Notes: generated from the letters alone by a model not told the origin. A stretch of DNA of 64,000 nt from Colwellia psychrerythraea (GCF_000764185.1 NZ_JQEC01000015.1:154122-218121), one strand, 5' to 3'. Positions 6,591-16,980 are shown, counted from the first letter of the stretch. Numbers and translations: made by a program.

Positions 6591-8321
6591 TTAATTTACT
6601 GCGACATAGTTACTGTAACTACTTGTGCCACATGCATTACTGGCACTAACTTGAACGTAATCAGTACCACCTGGATACAGTTTATCAACACTTACAGCAG
6701 CATTATCACTACTGGTCGCATCAACCCATTGGCCATTCCAAAGTTGTACATCATAACTTGTCGCACCGGCAACCTGATTCCAGCTGGCATCAAATTGATA
6801 ATAGCTAGAATTGCTAAACGTTAATCCGGTTGGTGTTGCTGGCGCGGCAGTACACGATGTAGCTGCTAAAGTAATAGTGATCCAGCTACTTGCCTGCGGC
6901 TCATCATTACAATTGTTATGCGCTACCACACGAGCATAAGCGGTTGTGCCCGTTAAACCGGTAATATCATGACTAGTACCGTTGACATTAGCGGCAGAAT
7001 CCCAAGCACTGGTGTCTTGATTCCAAATTTGCACTTCATAATAATCTGCGCCGTTAGTTGCAGACCAACTTAAGGTAAAACCTGAGTTGGTGATATTGCT
7101 AGTGACTGGCTCTGCTGGCATTGAAATACCATCACATTGGGCAATATCGGCGAGTTGCACATGAATATAATCACTGTAATCACTACTACCGGCATTATTT
7201 TTCGCTTTAACATGCACCCATTGATCAGTATTGCTTAACCCTGAAATATTAATGGTATTGCTGGTACTCGTGCCTGCCGATACCCAACCTGTGTTATCAA
7301 TCCAGCGCTGAACATCATATTGGCTAGCACCACTAACAGTTGACCATGTTAGGTTAAAGGCGCTATTAGTAATAGAACTTGCTACTAAGTCACTAGGTGT
7401 GGCTGGTAAGGAAGGATTTACTCCGCCATCATATAAATAACTTGCGGCACTAACATCTTTATTACTTAAGACTTGCGAAAAGCCCATAACACTTAAGTTA
7501 ATTGAACTGTCTGTTGGCACCATAGTGGGGTAACCATTGATACTAAAGGCTGTAGAAAAATAGTGCATGACAGAGTAATAGTCATAACTACCATAATCCA
7601 TGCCGTTTGAGCCCATTTTTTGGAAGTTATACTGCATGCTCGGTGAAATATTACCCCAATTAATAGTGAGATAGTTATCCCGATCATTACGTGATTGCTC
7701 ATGATAAAAACCTACCGCATGCCCAATTTCATGCACCGCTGCGCCGTTGCCACAGTTTGAGGCTAAGCCAAGATCTTGCACGCCACCTTGTCGGCCAATC
7801 ATTGAATAACAACCGCCGGCATTAATCATATTAATGTACGAACCTTCATTCGTTCTTTGCACCAATTGAACACCAGTACCACTATTGTTCCAGTGGTCAA
7901 TCGCATAATAAAGCGCATTACGTGCGCTGCTTGATAAACTACTGCTCATTACATACGGTACAACCCCGTTCGGCCAAACAGCACCTGAATTAGGATAAAT
8001 AATAGCGGCATTCGCATTAACATCACTTTGATAAACTTCTTTAGAATTATCTACCATGATTAAACCGTGTTTTAGTAGATCTTCGGTATTACCTAATAAA
8101 ATATCACCGACAAATGCTTGGCCGTTAATATCTACTGCAGTAATTTCAGTACCGTCATTCGCTTGAATTGTTACTAACTTTCTTCCTTCACTGGAAAACC
8201 CCATAAGGTGGTCTTTATCTGTTCTATTAGTATCTGCAGCGCAGGTTACAGCGCTAGCAAGTACACTGACAGCAAACATGCCTGCGCTCACAGCCGTAGT
8301 AAGTAAAGATGATTTATTCAT
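6591..8321 (-). CDS. secreted astacin-type zinc metalloprotease with three FN3 domains
   Basis: An exported zinc endopeptidase of the M12A (astacin) family. A signal peptide covers about residues 1-29. After a pro-region (30-105) the catalytic domain carries the full zinc motif HEIGHAVGFYHE (His197, His201, His207) and the Met-turn SVMHYF with its Tyr. Three fibronectin type III repeats fill about 300-576, each with W and Y/F core positions. These three are nearly parallel in sequence to the last three FN3 domains of the M64 protease at 8856-11564. The gene is preceded by GAAGGAAG. It probably degrades extracellular protein or is surface-retained by the FN3 modules. Confidence in the catalytic family is high; the substrate is unknown. 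Confidence 0.92.
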   Translation of the reverse strand: MNKSSLLTTAVSAGMFAVSVLASAVTCAADTNRTDKDHLMGFSSEGRKLVTIQANDGTEITAVDINGQAFVGDILLGNTEDLLKHGLIMVDNSKEVYQSDVNANAAIIYPNSGAVWPNGVVPYVMSSSLSSSARNALYYAIDHWNNSGTGVQLVQRTNEGSYINMINAGGCYSMIGRQGGVQDLGLASNCGNGAAVHEIGHAVGFYHEQSRNDRDNYLTINWGNISPSMQYNFQKMGSNGMDYGSYDYYSVMHYFSTAFSINGYPTMVPTDSSINLSVMGFSQVLSNKDVSAASYLYDGGVNPSLPATPSDLVASSITNSAFNLTWSTVSGASQYDVQRWIDNTGWVSAGTSTSNTINISGLSNTDQWVHVKAKNNAGSSDYSDYIHVQLADIAQCDGISMPAEPVTSNITNSGFTLSWSATNGADYYEVQIWNQDTSAWDSAANVNGTSHDITGLTGTTAYARVVAHNNCNDEPQASSWITITLAATSCTAAPATPTGLTFSNSSYYQFDASWNQVAGATSYDVQLWNGQWVDATSSDNAAVSVDKLYPGGTDYVQVSASNACGTSSYSNYVAVN

Positions 8322-8792
8322 AATGAAACTTCCTTCTATTATTATTGTTGTTAAATTATTTTTTATTGGAGGTTATCAACGTCTTTTCCCACTTCGTTTA
8401 TGTCATAGCAAACGGCTTTAACTAACGCGATGTAAGGTTATAACTACCAGATAAAAATCTAGCAAAACAACCGATACAGCAGAATACAAAAAGTTACCAA
8501 CAGACTAATTAGAGTATCGAAACATGTGAATTTGGTGATTAAATTTCAAACAGTGAATCTAAATTAAACGATAAGTAAAAATATAAATAAGTAACCACGA
8601 GTTAAAACAAATTTTTTAAACACTTTTGACTTAGTCAACGTATCAGGTGAAAAAAATAAGGTAGCAGCTTGGGTGAAGGGATTCAGTGAAATAAACAATT
8701 GCAGACAACCTATGATTACAGCTAAGTTTGGCATTAATGTAGGTATTAGCGTCCTGCTAATGATTAAACTAATAGCCGATTTTAACTATTAA
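8322..8792. other. intergenic region upstream of the astacin gene
   Basis: About 470 AT-rich bases with no frame worth calling. The 5' side of the astacin gene should hold its promoter, but I cannot pick a -35/-10 pair with confidence. Confidence 0.4.
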
Positions 8793-8820
8793 AGCAGTAA
8801 CTAAACAATTAGTTACTGCT
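8793..8820 (-). terminator. hairpin terminator of the M64 protease gene
   Basis: agcagtaactaa (8793-8804) and ttagttactgct (8809-8820) form a perfect 12-bp stem with a 4-base loop. On the minus strand the stem is followed by TTTAATAG. It lies 36 bases beyond the stop of the 8856 gene. Confidence 0.7.
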
Positions 8821-8855
8821 CTTTTAACTTGCTGATTTACTAATTTCCTGCTTGA

Positions 8856-11564
8856 TTACTGGACAGTATAATAGGCACTGTACTCACTGCTACCACAGGC
8901 ATTACTTGCTTTAACATGGAAATACTCAGCACTACCACCATTAAGTTTATTCACCGATAGTGCAGTATTTGCGCTTGTCCCAGCATCAACCCATTGACCA
9001 TTCCATAGCTGCACTTGATAACTTGTGCTATCAGCCACTGCTTGCCAGTTAGCCGTGAAGTTACTTGAGGTTAGCGATGAAAAACTTAAACCTGTTGGTA
9101 CATTTGGCGCATATTGACATGAATCTGCCAAGGTAATGCTAAGCCAATCGCTCGCTTTAGGTTCATCGTCACATGCATTGCCAGCAACAATACGTGCATA
9201 AGCAGTACTGCCTGTTAAACCGCTAATGTTATAACTGGTACTACTGACACTTTGTATAGTCTGCCACGATGAAGTAGCATCTTGCCAAAGCTGAACTTGG
9301 TAGATATCAGCGCCAGTTGTTGCACTCCAATTTAAGGTAAAGCCGCTGGCACTAATATTACTAGCCGTTGGTTTTTCAGGGTCAGAAATAGCACTACACG
9401 TTGCTATATCAGCTAGTTCAACGTGAAGGTAATCACTAAAAGTACTGCTGCCTAAGGTATTATTGGCTTTAACATGTAACCACTGATCTTTATTTGATAA
9501 ACCATTTACAGCAATTGCAGCAGTATTGGTATTACCAACATTGACCCATCCATCGCTATCAAGCCAGCGCTCAACGGTATAACTTGTCGCTTGTGCTGAA
9601 CTTCCCCAAGACAAAATCATAGAGTTATGAGTAACAGCACTAACACTTAAATTGCTCGGTACTGCCGGTATTTCCATATCATTAGTTAACGACACTATTA
9701 GGCTGGTTGATGGTTCACTACTACCACAGGTACTGATTGCACTCACTCTTACTTGTACTGTACTACCGACGTTAAATCCTGATAAGTTAGCTGAATTTTG
9801 TGTAACCGTTGCTTTAGTTAACCAACTGCTCCCCTCATTCACTTCAATCATATAACTGGTTGCATTGGCAGTAGCCGCCCATGAAAGCAAAAAGTTATTA
9901 CTAGTAACATTACTCGCTACTAATTCGGTAGGGATTGTATTGCTACAGCTACCATTGGTTTTAATACTCCAGCTAAAGCTTGCTTCGGTATTTTGATAGC
10001 TATCTTTAATAACTTTACTGGTAGTGTCTTTTACTTTAGCCACTAAAGTATATGTGCCGTTACCTAATTCATCAGCGTTGATTGTTAATTGCTTACCAGA
10101 GGCTTTAAACACTTGGTCCAAATACCAGGACACCTGCATAGTATCAGGAATAGGTTGAACGGTATTTACGTTAAAAGATTGTTGCTGTCCGGCAAGCATT
10201 TCTACCACATTGGTTGCAGGCGAAACACTATCTATTGGGCTGACAAAATCATACGTTCTTAAAACTAACGCCTCTTCATTCACTTGATAAAAAGGTACAC
10301 CAAGATGGTTCATCATAGAGTCATAAGTTGGGCGATACATGCCACTGGTACAATATCGAGCACCTTGATAAGCGTCCACATTACTAGCACTAAGCCAGTG
10401 AGACCATTTACTGCCATAGGCGCTAGTGGTTACATTAGGTTCAAACGGCTCTGAGGTGATACAAGTACCATTGGTATATTCATCGCCTAAATGGCCAAAA
10501 GAATGCCCTACTTCATGTAATGCTAAGTCTATAGCCGCAGGTGCTAATGACATAGTTGCTACTGTACCGCCCGCGCCACCATAAGTTGTGGTATTTACCA
10601 CAACCACTACTTGGTCTGCTTGATGAGATGGCATAATACTATTGATATAACTAGTAACTCTGCCCTCATCAACACATAACAACCGGTCAATACCATAACA
10701 GCCAAAGTTGGCACCAAAGCGTGTATCAATGGGTCTACCGCCAGTACCTGCTCCGGTTTGGTTTGAAGCGACTTCAACTCGCCACACGTTATAGAGATTT
10801 TTATATTCTTTGTAAGGCGGTACATTAAAATAACCACTAATAATATTATTCACATCAGTAGAAAATTGCGCTAACTGACTATTGGTGTAACCTTCACTTA
10901 AAAATACCAAATCAACTCGATTAGTTGAATCACCGTTATCTAATACTTTTATCACATTTGAACTGGCTGAATTTTGGCTAAGGGCTTTACTGTTTAGGGT
11001 ATCACTCATGGCCGCTTGAGCTTGGGGCTGCTCCAAGGTGATTTCGTCAACCTGTTGTAAAACAAGCTGTTGGTTTTGTTGTTTTGGTTGGTAAATTTTT
11101 ACGCTATGCAGTTTATTATCATCTGGCAGTATTAAGTTTAAAACCGCAGAAGGTCTTTTTATATCTTTTGAAAAGGTCATAGCGCCAGTACCTTCATCAA
11201 ATACTTCAGCGCGGAAAAACAGTGGGTTCTTAATGATTTGTCGGCTCAATTCATTACCTTGTTCATCAAGAGCGACCGCCACGAGGTCCTGCAAATTAAC
11301 CTTTGCCTTACTTTTCGTGATTGGACTTTTACTGACTCGATTAAGGGTTAACGATGGCTGCATGCTTTGACTAGTTTGGCTTGCCCGACTCGCCATAGCG
11401 CTAGTTTGATTGTCAGTCTTATCTGTTACGTTTTCACCGTTCACTTTTACTTGTGTAAAACTGTGTAAGGTTAAATTAATTTGCCTACTGCCTGCATCCG
11501 CATAAGTAGCTATACAGCAGGATAGCGTTAACAACACTTTGGCCACTTTTTGTATTAAAACCAT
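8856..11564 (-). CDS. secreted M64-family (IgA-protease-like) metallopeptidase with FN3 domains
   Basis: An exported zinc peptidase of the M64 family. The 902 residues have a signal peptide (1-24), a Ser/Thr/Gln-rich N-terminal region, then the M64 domain. This starts at VDLVFLSEGYTNSQLAQF and includes YNVWRVEVAS and the zinc motif HEVGHSFGHLGDEY (His350, His354, His360). A beta-sandwich region (about 450-545) follows, then four FN3-like domains to the end. The last three FN3 domains mirror those of the neighbouring astacin protease. An AGAGGT SD precedes the ATG. It is transcribed alone or after the LytTR pair upstream, with a strong hairpin after it. M64 members cleave IgA in gut clostridia; in a marine bacterium the substrate is more likely environmental protein. 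Confidence 0.9.
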   Translation of the reverse strand: MVLIQKVAKVLLTLSCCIATYADAGSRQINLTLHSFTQVKVNGENVTDKTDNQTSAMASRASQTSQSMQPSLTLNRVSKSPITKSKAKVNLQDLVAVALDEQGNELSRQIIKNPLFFRAEVFDEGTGAMTFSKDIKRPSAVLNLILPDDNKLHSVKIYQPKQQNQQLVLQQVDEITLEQPQAQAAMSDTLNSKALSQNSASSNVIKVLDNGDSTNRVDLVFLSEGYTNSQLAQFSTDVNNIISGYFNVPPYKEYKNLYNVWRVEVASNQTGAGTGGRPIDTRFGANFGCYGIDRLLCVDEGRVTSYINSIMPSHQADQVVVVVNTTTYGGAGGTVATMSLAPAAIDLALHEVGHSFGHLGDEYTNGTCITSEPFEPNVTTSAYGSKWSHWLSASNVDAYQGARYCTSGMYRPTYDSMMNHLGVPFYQVNEEALVLRTYDFVSPIDSVSPATNVVEMLAGQQQSFNVNTVQPIPDTMQVSWYLDQVFKASGKQLTINADELGNGTYTLVAKVKDTTSKVIKDSYQNTEASFSWSIKTNGSCSNTIPTELVASNVTSNNFLLSWAATANATSYMIEVNEGSSWLTKATVTQNSANLSGFNVGSTVQVRVSAISTCGSSEPSTSLIVSLTNDMEIPAVPSNLSVSAVTHNSMILSWGSSAQATSYTVERWLDSDGWVNVGNTNTAAIAVNGLSNKDQWLHVKANNTLGSSTFSDYLHVELADIATCSAISDPEKPTASNISASGFTLNWSATTGADIYQVQLWQDATSSWQTIQSVSSTSYNISGLTGSTAYARIVAGNACDDEPKASDWLSITLADSCQYAPNVPTGLSFSSLTSSNFTANWQAVADSTSYQVQLWNGQWVDAGTSANTALSVNKLNGGSAEYFHVKASNACGSSEYSAYYTVQ

Positions 11565-11777
11565 AAATACCTCTCATTATTTTTATTGTTTTTTTAGTTG
11601 CTAAAAATGAATTAGCTAATGATTAAATAACTTATCGAGACAAAAAAAGCACAGCCAATGTTATCAGCTGTCGGCACAGGGTATTAAACGCACAATTTAT
11701 GGCGGTCAAAAATCAATCAGGGTAGATTTATGGCGAATTGATTGAGCTGCTATAAAAAATCAAGCTGACAAAAATAG

Positions 11778-11797
11778 ACCATTAGCCAACTAATGGT
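11778..11797 (-). terminator. hairpin after the LytTR regulator gene
   Basis: accattag (11778-11785) and ctaatggt (11790-11797) form an 8-bp stem with a 4-base loop. On the minus strand it is followed by CTATTTTTG. It lies about 40 bases beyond the stop of the 11839 gene. Confidence 0.55.
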
Positions 11798-11838
11798 ATT
11801 TAAATATAGACGTTAAAAACAAGTCGATTTAATGTCAT

Positions 11839-12585
11839 TTATTCAACAGTAAGGTTTCTAAAAAGGTGTGCAAAACTTCTACTTACTGCTAAAGGCTCTA
11901 CCAACTGCTTCATATGGGCATGCATTTGTTCTGCATCGGATGTTTGTACAAAGTCTAGGTGTTTGATGCTCAAGATAGTACTGCGATGTACCTGCCAAAA
12001 AACATCGGGGTCAAGTTGTAATGATAGACTTTTCAAAGGCATACGCACTAGCGCCTCTCTGTCTTTTGTCAATACTTTTACATAACGACCACAGGCTTTA
12101 AAGCAGATAATATCTTTAATATCTAGTAACCAGAACTTACTACCAATTTGAATTTTAAGCCACTTTAAATAACGGTCATGACTCGATGAAATATTACCTA
12201 ACAATTGTTTGATGTCGATAGGTGTTGAGGCAAGGCGTACATTCAGCCTATCAATACATTCTTTCAGGCGTTTATCTGAGTATGGTTTTAATAAATAATC
12301 GATAGCGCCGGCTTCAAAGGCATCAATGGCATACTTGTCATAGGCGGTAATAAAGACCACATGGCAATTATGTTTACTTTGTTGAATTACTTCAATCCCG
12401 GTTAAATCACCCATTTGAATATCTAAGAACACCACATCAGGTTTTAGGGTGTCAATTGATGACAAGGCATCTTTACCACATTTAACTGAGGCAATAATAT
12501 TGCCTTGCGGCCAATGGTTTTTCAGCTTTCTCTCTAGGTTTAAGCGTAATATTTCTTCATCTTCAGCGATAACAATATTAACCAT
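11839..12585 (-). CDS. LytTR-type response regulator
   Basis: A DNA-binding response regulator, 248 residues. The receiver domain (1-118) has the acidic pair ED at 8-9, phospho-acceptor Asp55 in VVFLDIQMG, and Lys in YLLKPYS. The LytTR DNA-binding domain (about 145-245) shows WLLDIKDIICFKACGRYVKV and FWQVHRSTILSIKHLD. Its start overlaps the end of the kinase gene by 8 bases, so the two are translated together. The neighbouring protease and TonB receptor genes are obvious candidate targets, but this is inference. No LytTR direct-repeat site was assigned. Confidence 0.92.
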   Translation of the reverse strand: MVNIVIAEDEEILRLNLERKLKNHWPQGNIIASVKCGKDALSSIDTLKPDVVFLDIQMGDLTGIEVIQQSKHNCHVVFITAYDKYAIDAFEAGAIDYLLKPYSDKRLKECIDRLNVRLASTPIDIKQLLGNISSSHDRYLKWLKIQIGSKFWLLDIKDIICFKACGRYVKVLTKDREALVRMPLKSLSLQLDPDVFWQVHRSTILSIKHLDFVQTSDAEQMHAHMKQLVEPLAVSRSFAHLFRNLTVE

Positions 12586-13654
12586 TAGCAGGTACCTCTA
12601 GTTGTGCACAAGTATTTTCATTCGGCTGACAATCAATACTAAATTTAGCCAGACAGCCATAAGTAACGTCTAACCGAGCAATTAAATTGGCAATGCCGGT
12701 GCCGTGTGATTTATCTTTTAAAATGCCGACATTATCGGTCACTGACAGTATTAATGAATCTTTACTACCTAAGGCGGCACTAATAATAATCTCACCTTTA
12801 CCATTGTTTTTTTCCACTGCATGTTTAATGGCATTCTCAACCAATGTTAATAATGACATGGGTAAAATAGGTAAATGCTGTAAGTTTTTGGCAATATCTA
12901 TTTGATAAGTTAACTGCTCACCAAAGCGGATTTTTTGAATATTGAGATAACGACGAATCATATCCTCTTCTTCTGATAAGTTAATAAACTTATGACGATA
13001 TTGATGTACGGTAGAGCGTAAATACTCGGTCAATTCTTCCAGTAGGTTTTTAGCTCTTTCTGGATCGTAATCAATCAAATTATGTAAGTTGGCGAGGGTA
13101 TTATAGAAAAAGTGTGGTTCAATTTGCGCTTGTAACAAATGTAATTCCATTTCAACACGTTCTCGTTCAATGGACTGTTCGGCAATTTGTTGTTTCAGCA
13201 TTTGAAATTTTGGTTGAGACTCCCTACTTTGCACATAAATAATCAACATAATGGCCCAAGCAGAAAATATTAACGTAGACAGCGAATAGATAGTCACTTG
13301 AAAGATAGGATGGAATGAGCTTTCGTTCCATGGTTGACCAGTGATGTAAATAAAGGGGAAACTTACTGCAAAAGCTAACAAACCTATCATAGCTATGCGA
13401 GCAACAGACATTTTACTGTCGGGGCCGCGAGATAAAATTAAATATGAAAAAGCGAGGGAGAACCCTAAGGTATTCATGGTTTTGAAATATCCATAAAACT
13501 GGGCAAAGAAAAAATCGAAGCTGCTTTCTACGACGGTCAGGTGATAAACCGTTTTTAGAAAGGCACAAATAGAATTAATACAAAAAACCACCAAAATACT
13601 CTTAAATGAAATAAGCGAAGCGATGGTTTTTAATCTGCTGGAAACATGACGCAT
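12578..13654 (-). CDS. LytS/YehU-type sensor histidine kinase
   Basis: A membrane sensor kinase of 358 residues. The N-terminal half has four to five hydrophobic segments (near 18-36, 45-74, 86-104, 117-141), followed by a coiled coil (about 150-175). The His_kinase motif is LQAQIEPHFFYNTLANLHNL with His181, and the ATPase part has TLVENAIKHA (N box) and SHGTGIANLIARL (G box). It has no large outer sensory domain, so the signal is probably sensed in the membrane. It forms an operon with the downstream LytTR regulator by overlap. The stimulus is unknown. Confidence 0.92.
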   Translation of the reverse strand: MRHVSSRLKTIASLISFKSILVVFCINSICAFLKTVYHLTVVESSFDFFFAQFYGYFKTMNTLGFSLAFSYLILSRGPDSKMSVARIAMIGLLAFAVSFPFIYITGQPWNESSFHPIFQVTIYSLSTLIFSAWAIMLIIYVQSRESQPKFQMLKQQIAEQSIERERVEMELHLLQAQIEPHFFYNTLANLHNLIDYDPERAKNLLEELTEYLRSTVHQYRHKFINLSEEEDMIRRYLNIQKIRFGEQLTYQIDIAKNLQHLPILPMSLLTLVENAIKHAVEKNNGKGEIIISAALGSKDSLILSVTDNVGILKDKSHGTGIANLIARLDVTYGCLAKFSIDCQPNENTCAQLEVPANG

Positions 13655-13830
13655 AGTACATTTTGCCCATTTAGAAAGAAAATTTATGTCTATTAATGGT
13701 AATTAGACTATCTAAAATTAAGTTACGCATAAGTTAAAAATTAAAAGCTAGACTAGTAATAACACATTTATGGTCTCAACAATGAATGAGAAAAGTATAT
13801 TATCCATATTGTTATCACTACTGTGCTAAT

Positions 13831-13875
13831 AAAAAAGCAATAAAGCTAAAGTTTTACTATTCAGTTTTATTGCTT
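13831..13875 (-). terminator. terminator of the TonB receptor gene
   Basis: aagcaataaa (13835-13844) pairs with tttattgctt (13866-13875). On the minus strand the stem runs straight into a TTTTTT tract, the classical intrinsic terminator layout, about 27 bases after the stop of the 13902 gene. Confidence 0.75.
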
Positions 13876-13901
13876 AACGTTATTTTAAGTTTAACTAAAA
13901 G

Positions 13902-16604
13902 TTAAAATTGCATATTTACGCGTAGGTAGTAATAACGACCAATTGAGTTTTGTGATCCAAAACCGTCAAAACCATTACGGTAATCAGCAAGGGCAACTTG
14001 TGGCTCTTGATCAGTAAAGTTTTCAATACCAACACTCACCTTGGTATCCAAAGTATCAATATTGTAAGCTGCTTGAATATTATGAACTATATAGCCATCT
14101 AACTCTTTTAAGTGCTCTGAACCCTCCGGAATTGCCCAAGAGTTTTCTTCTTGAGTAACAGAACCAGTATAGTTTGAGTTATAACTTACACTCATATCAT
14201 TCAACGCCCAACTTGCACGCATGCTATGACGCCATTCAGTCCAAGTACCTGATTCTGCGTAATATAGTCCTACTTTGTCTTCACCATTGGTTGAGTATTC
14301 TTTTAATTGTGATGCTCCCCAGAACAATTTAAAGTCACCCATTTCAGTGCTTGGGAGTGTGTAGCCTATCGAGTAATCCATACCTTCAATATTTTGACTG
14401 CCAACATTTGACAATGTCGCACGAACAACCTTAATAGTGCCGTCTGGATTACGTTCGACCTGCGCAGGATCGTAAACACCACCCGCACTAGCAACATCTT
14501 CAAGCACTGCATTTGTACTTGGTTGAAAAATCAAGTTGTCTTTTTTAATATTGAAGTAATCAACCGTTACCGAAAAACCTGCAAGAAACTCTGGCGTCCA
14601 AACAAACCCTAACGTTGTACTTTCAGCTGTCTCAGGCTGTAGCGTCGGCTCTCCACCACTGCGTGACCAAGCACCGGGAAGTTCTGTTGGGTTTTGCTGT
14701 GCACAACCTGGAAAACTTGCCCAATCATCACCACGACATGGATCTTGAGCACCCGTGTTGTAACCCGTAGTTTGACCGCCATATAATTGAGATAACCCTG
14801 GGGCACGGAAACCTTCACTCCATGAACCACGAACAAGAACATCTGCTGTCGGACGCCACTTCATACCAACTTTAGGATTGGTAGTATCCCCAAAATCACT
14901 GTAATCAGAATAACGAATGGCAAAATCAAATTCCAAAGCATCGATTAAGAATACGTCGGTAATTACCGGGACAATCGCTTCGGCGTATACTTCTTTAACT
15001 TCACGAGGCTCAGGCGGCATGGTATCTGCGGCACCACCACCAAAAACGGTATCTCCTGCTTCATAAATACGTGATACATTTGTAGAGGCCATTTCTTCAC
15101 GCATTTCAGCGCCAAACGCCATAAATACTTCACCTGCTGGTAATGCAAATACTGCACCGCTGGTATTGAGCATCCAAGTGTTCATTGAACCTTCATTTAT
15201 AATCACACCTTCTTCAGAAACATAATCAGCCATTTCTGCTGTAACAGTGCCGCGACGACCAAATAAATCAATGCTTACACAGCCATCGTTTCGTGCCGCA
15301 CAAGCTGCTTCGTCGCCAGCAGCAGCAGCTAAGCGACTTGCAGATAGCTCTATACCGAGGTTGGTCGAATCAAATTTCTCACTGGTATAAGAAACATCCC
15401 AATCCCAACTTCCTAATTCACCATTTAGACCTAAAGTATAACGACGGTCATTAGTTACATTATTTACCGCGTGACGTTTACCCGTAGGCGTAATTTCCCA
15501 CATAGCACGACCCACTCTTACGTCTTCACCAAAAGGGTTATAAGGATTATTTGCGGAAACTGCCACGCCTTCTCCCCAAACGTCTAAGGGTGATTGAATT
15601 TGGTTTTTACCTTGGTTTTCTGCATGAGTGTAATTAAATTCATAATAGCCCGTGATAGAATCAGAAAGTTCATAGTTACCACTTGTCCAGATCGAATCAC
15701 GTTGGGTATCTACACCCGCGGTCATATAGTCCCAGTAGTTCTGTGTATGATCAGGATTGCCCCAATCAAAATCGTCCAAATCATTCCAGCCGTTAATTCT
15801 GTCACTGCCAGGCTTGATAACTAATTGCCCACCATCAGGGTGTGTAACAACGGCACTATGATCAGGAATAGGATCACTTAAATCAACGCCGCCATAGTTT
15901 GTTCTATTCGTATCCGCCGTTACTTTTCGCGTAGACATGATGTAAGTTTTTTTGTTCGTTCTATTAGCACTGACGATAAAGTTACCTTTATCAAACGAAG
16001 CACCAAAGGTCATATCAACGATAGTACGGTCAGCATCACCTTCTGCACTTTGACCTTGTTCAATTTGCATTTCGAAGCCATCATAATCAGATTTCATTAT
16101 AATATTCACAACACCTGCAATAGCATCAGAGCCATATACGGCAGAAGCCCCATCTTGTAAAACTTCTACACGTTCAATAGCGCCAAAGGGGATGTTGTTT
16201 AAATCTACAGTGCCCGATGGATTAACCGTTGATAAACGTCGACCATTAACCAATACCAAGGTATTAGTTGAGCTTAAACCACGTAACGCAACGGTCGCGG
16301 TTCCACCTGAAAAAGCTCGATTTGTGCTTTGGCTTGCACCGTTTACTGCGGGAATTTCTTGCAATAATGATGCGATGTCTATTGCACCACTAGCATCAAT
16401 TTGTGCACGGTCTATAACAGTTACAGGTGATGCGCCAACAAGCTCTGCTCTAGCAATACGAGAGCCGGTCACTGCAATTCGTTCAACGTCTTGGGCTGAG
16501 TCAACTTCTTCTGCTGCCATTACTGTTGGCGTAGCAAGTAAAAGCGAAGCAGAAAACATCGCTATAGAGAGTGCAGAAAGTTTAAAGTTAGGGGGCTTTT
16601 TCAT
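13902..16604 (-). CDS. TonB-dependent outer-membrane receptor
   Basis: An energy-coupled outer-membrane importer, 900 residues. A signal peptide (to about residue 30, ending VMA) is followed by a TonB box-like IAVTGSRIAR, a plug domain (about 50-165, including TVALRGLSSTNTLVLVNGRR and VEVLQDGASAVYGSDAIAGV) and a 22-strand barrel ending in RYYYLRVNMQF with the terminal Phe typical of barrel proteins. GAGGAATAAAC supplies the SD. It is divergent from the DapA-like/aldehyde dehydrogenase pair across a 376-bp gap, suggesting that it imports the compound they degrade. The ligand cannot be read from the sequence. The plug style resembles receptors for peptides or small organics more than classical siderophore receptors. 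Confidence 0.93.
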   Translation of the reverse strand: MKKPPNFKLSALSIAMFSASLLLATPTVMAAEEVDSAQDVERIAVTGSRIARAELVGASPVTVIDRAQIDASGAIDIASLLQEIPAVNGASQSTNRAFSGGTATVALRGLSSTNTLVLVNGRRLSTVNPSGTVDLNNIPFGAIERVEVLQDGASAVYGSDAIAGVVNIIMKSDYDGFEMQIEQGQSAEGDADRTIVDMTFGASFDKGNFIVSANRTNKKTYIMSTRKVTADTNRTNYGGVDLSDPIPDHSAVVTHPDGGQLVIKPGSDRINGWNDLDDFDWGNPDHTQNYWDYMTAGVDTQRDSIWTSGNYELSDSITGYYEFNYTHAENQGKNQIQSPLDVWGEGVAVSANNPYNPFGEDVRVGRAMWEITPTGKRHAVNNVTNDRRYTLGLNGELGSWDWDVSYTSEKFDSTNLGIELSASRLAAAAGDEAACAARNDGCVSIDLFGRRGTVTAEMADYVSEEGVIINEGSMNTWMLNTSGAVFALPAGEVFMAFGAEMREEMASTNVSRIYEAGDTVFGGGAADTMPPEPREVKEVYAEAIVPVITDVFLIDALEFDFAIRYSDYSDFGDTTNPKVGMKWRPTADVLVRGSWSEGFRAPGLSQLYGGQTTGYNTGAQDPCRGDDWASFPGCAQQNPTELPGAWSRSGGEPTLQPETAESTTLGFVWTPEFLAGFSVTVDYFNIKKDNLIFQPSTNAVLEDVASAGGVYDPAQVERNPDGTIKVVRATLSNVGSQNIEGMDYSIGYTLPSTEMGDFKLFWGASQLKEYSTNGEDKVGLYYAESGTWTEWRHSMRASWALNDMSVSYNSNYTGSVTQEENSWAIPEGSEHLKELDGYIVHNIQAAYNIDTLDTKVSVGIENFTDQEPQVALADYRNGFDGFGSQNSIGRYYYLRVNMQF

Positions 16605-16980
16605 GTTTATTCCTCATTTATTTTTATTGTTGTATTTGCATTGTCTTTGCTATTTTCATTATTTAGCACTGTTATTCTTATTCACTCGTCTTGCATAAAT
16701 AAACAAGCAAAATATATTAATGCTCCCCCTATAAAAATTAATTTCGCCGATGAATAAAAGCACAAATGTCACCAAACAACCCTCGACTGTCACCAAATAA
16801 CCTAGATATGACTCGAGCTGAAGTTCACTAAAAACAGTAGTAAAACGTAATAAAAAAACAGATTGTATATTGTATATTTCAAATGTTATGTTGAATTTAT
16901 ATTAGCGGATAGTGGCTAATAATTCACTAGAGAGCAACCGCCTCTAATTGCTTTACACTTATATAATTGAGAATTTAACA
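16605..16980. promoter_or_regulatory. divergent promoter region with repeated TGTATAT words
   Basis: The gap separates the TonB receptor (-) from the DapA-like gene (+). It contains attgtatattgtatat (16862-16877), a direct repeat of a TGTATAT half-site of the kind bound by GntR-family regulators. No regulator gene is adjacent, so the operator reading is tentative. No other frame is convincing. Confidence 0.4.

Noticed and set aside
9652..9855. Plus-strand frame opposite the M64 protease
   Set aside because: It is an antisense shadow of FN3-coding sequence.
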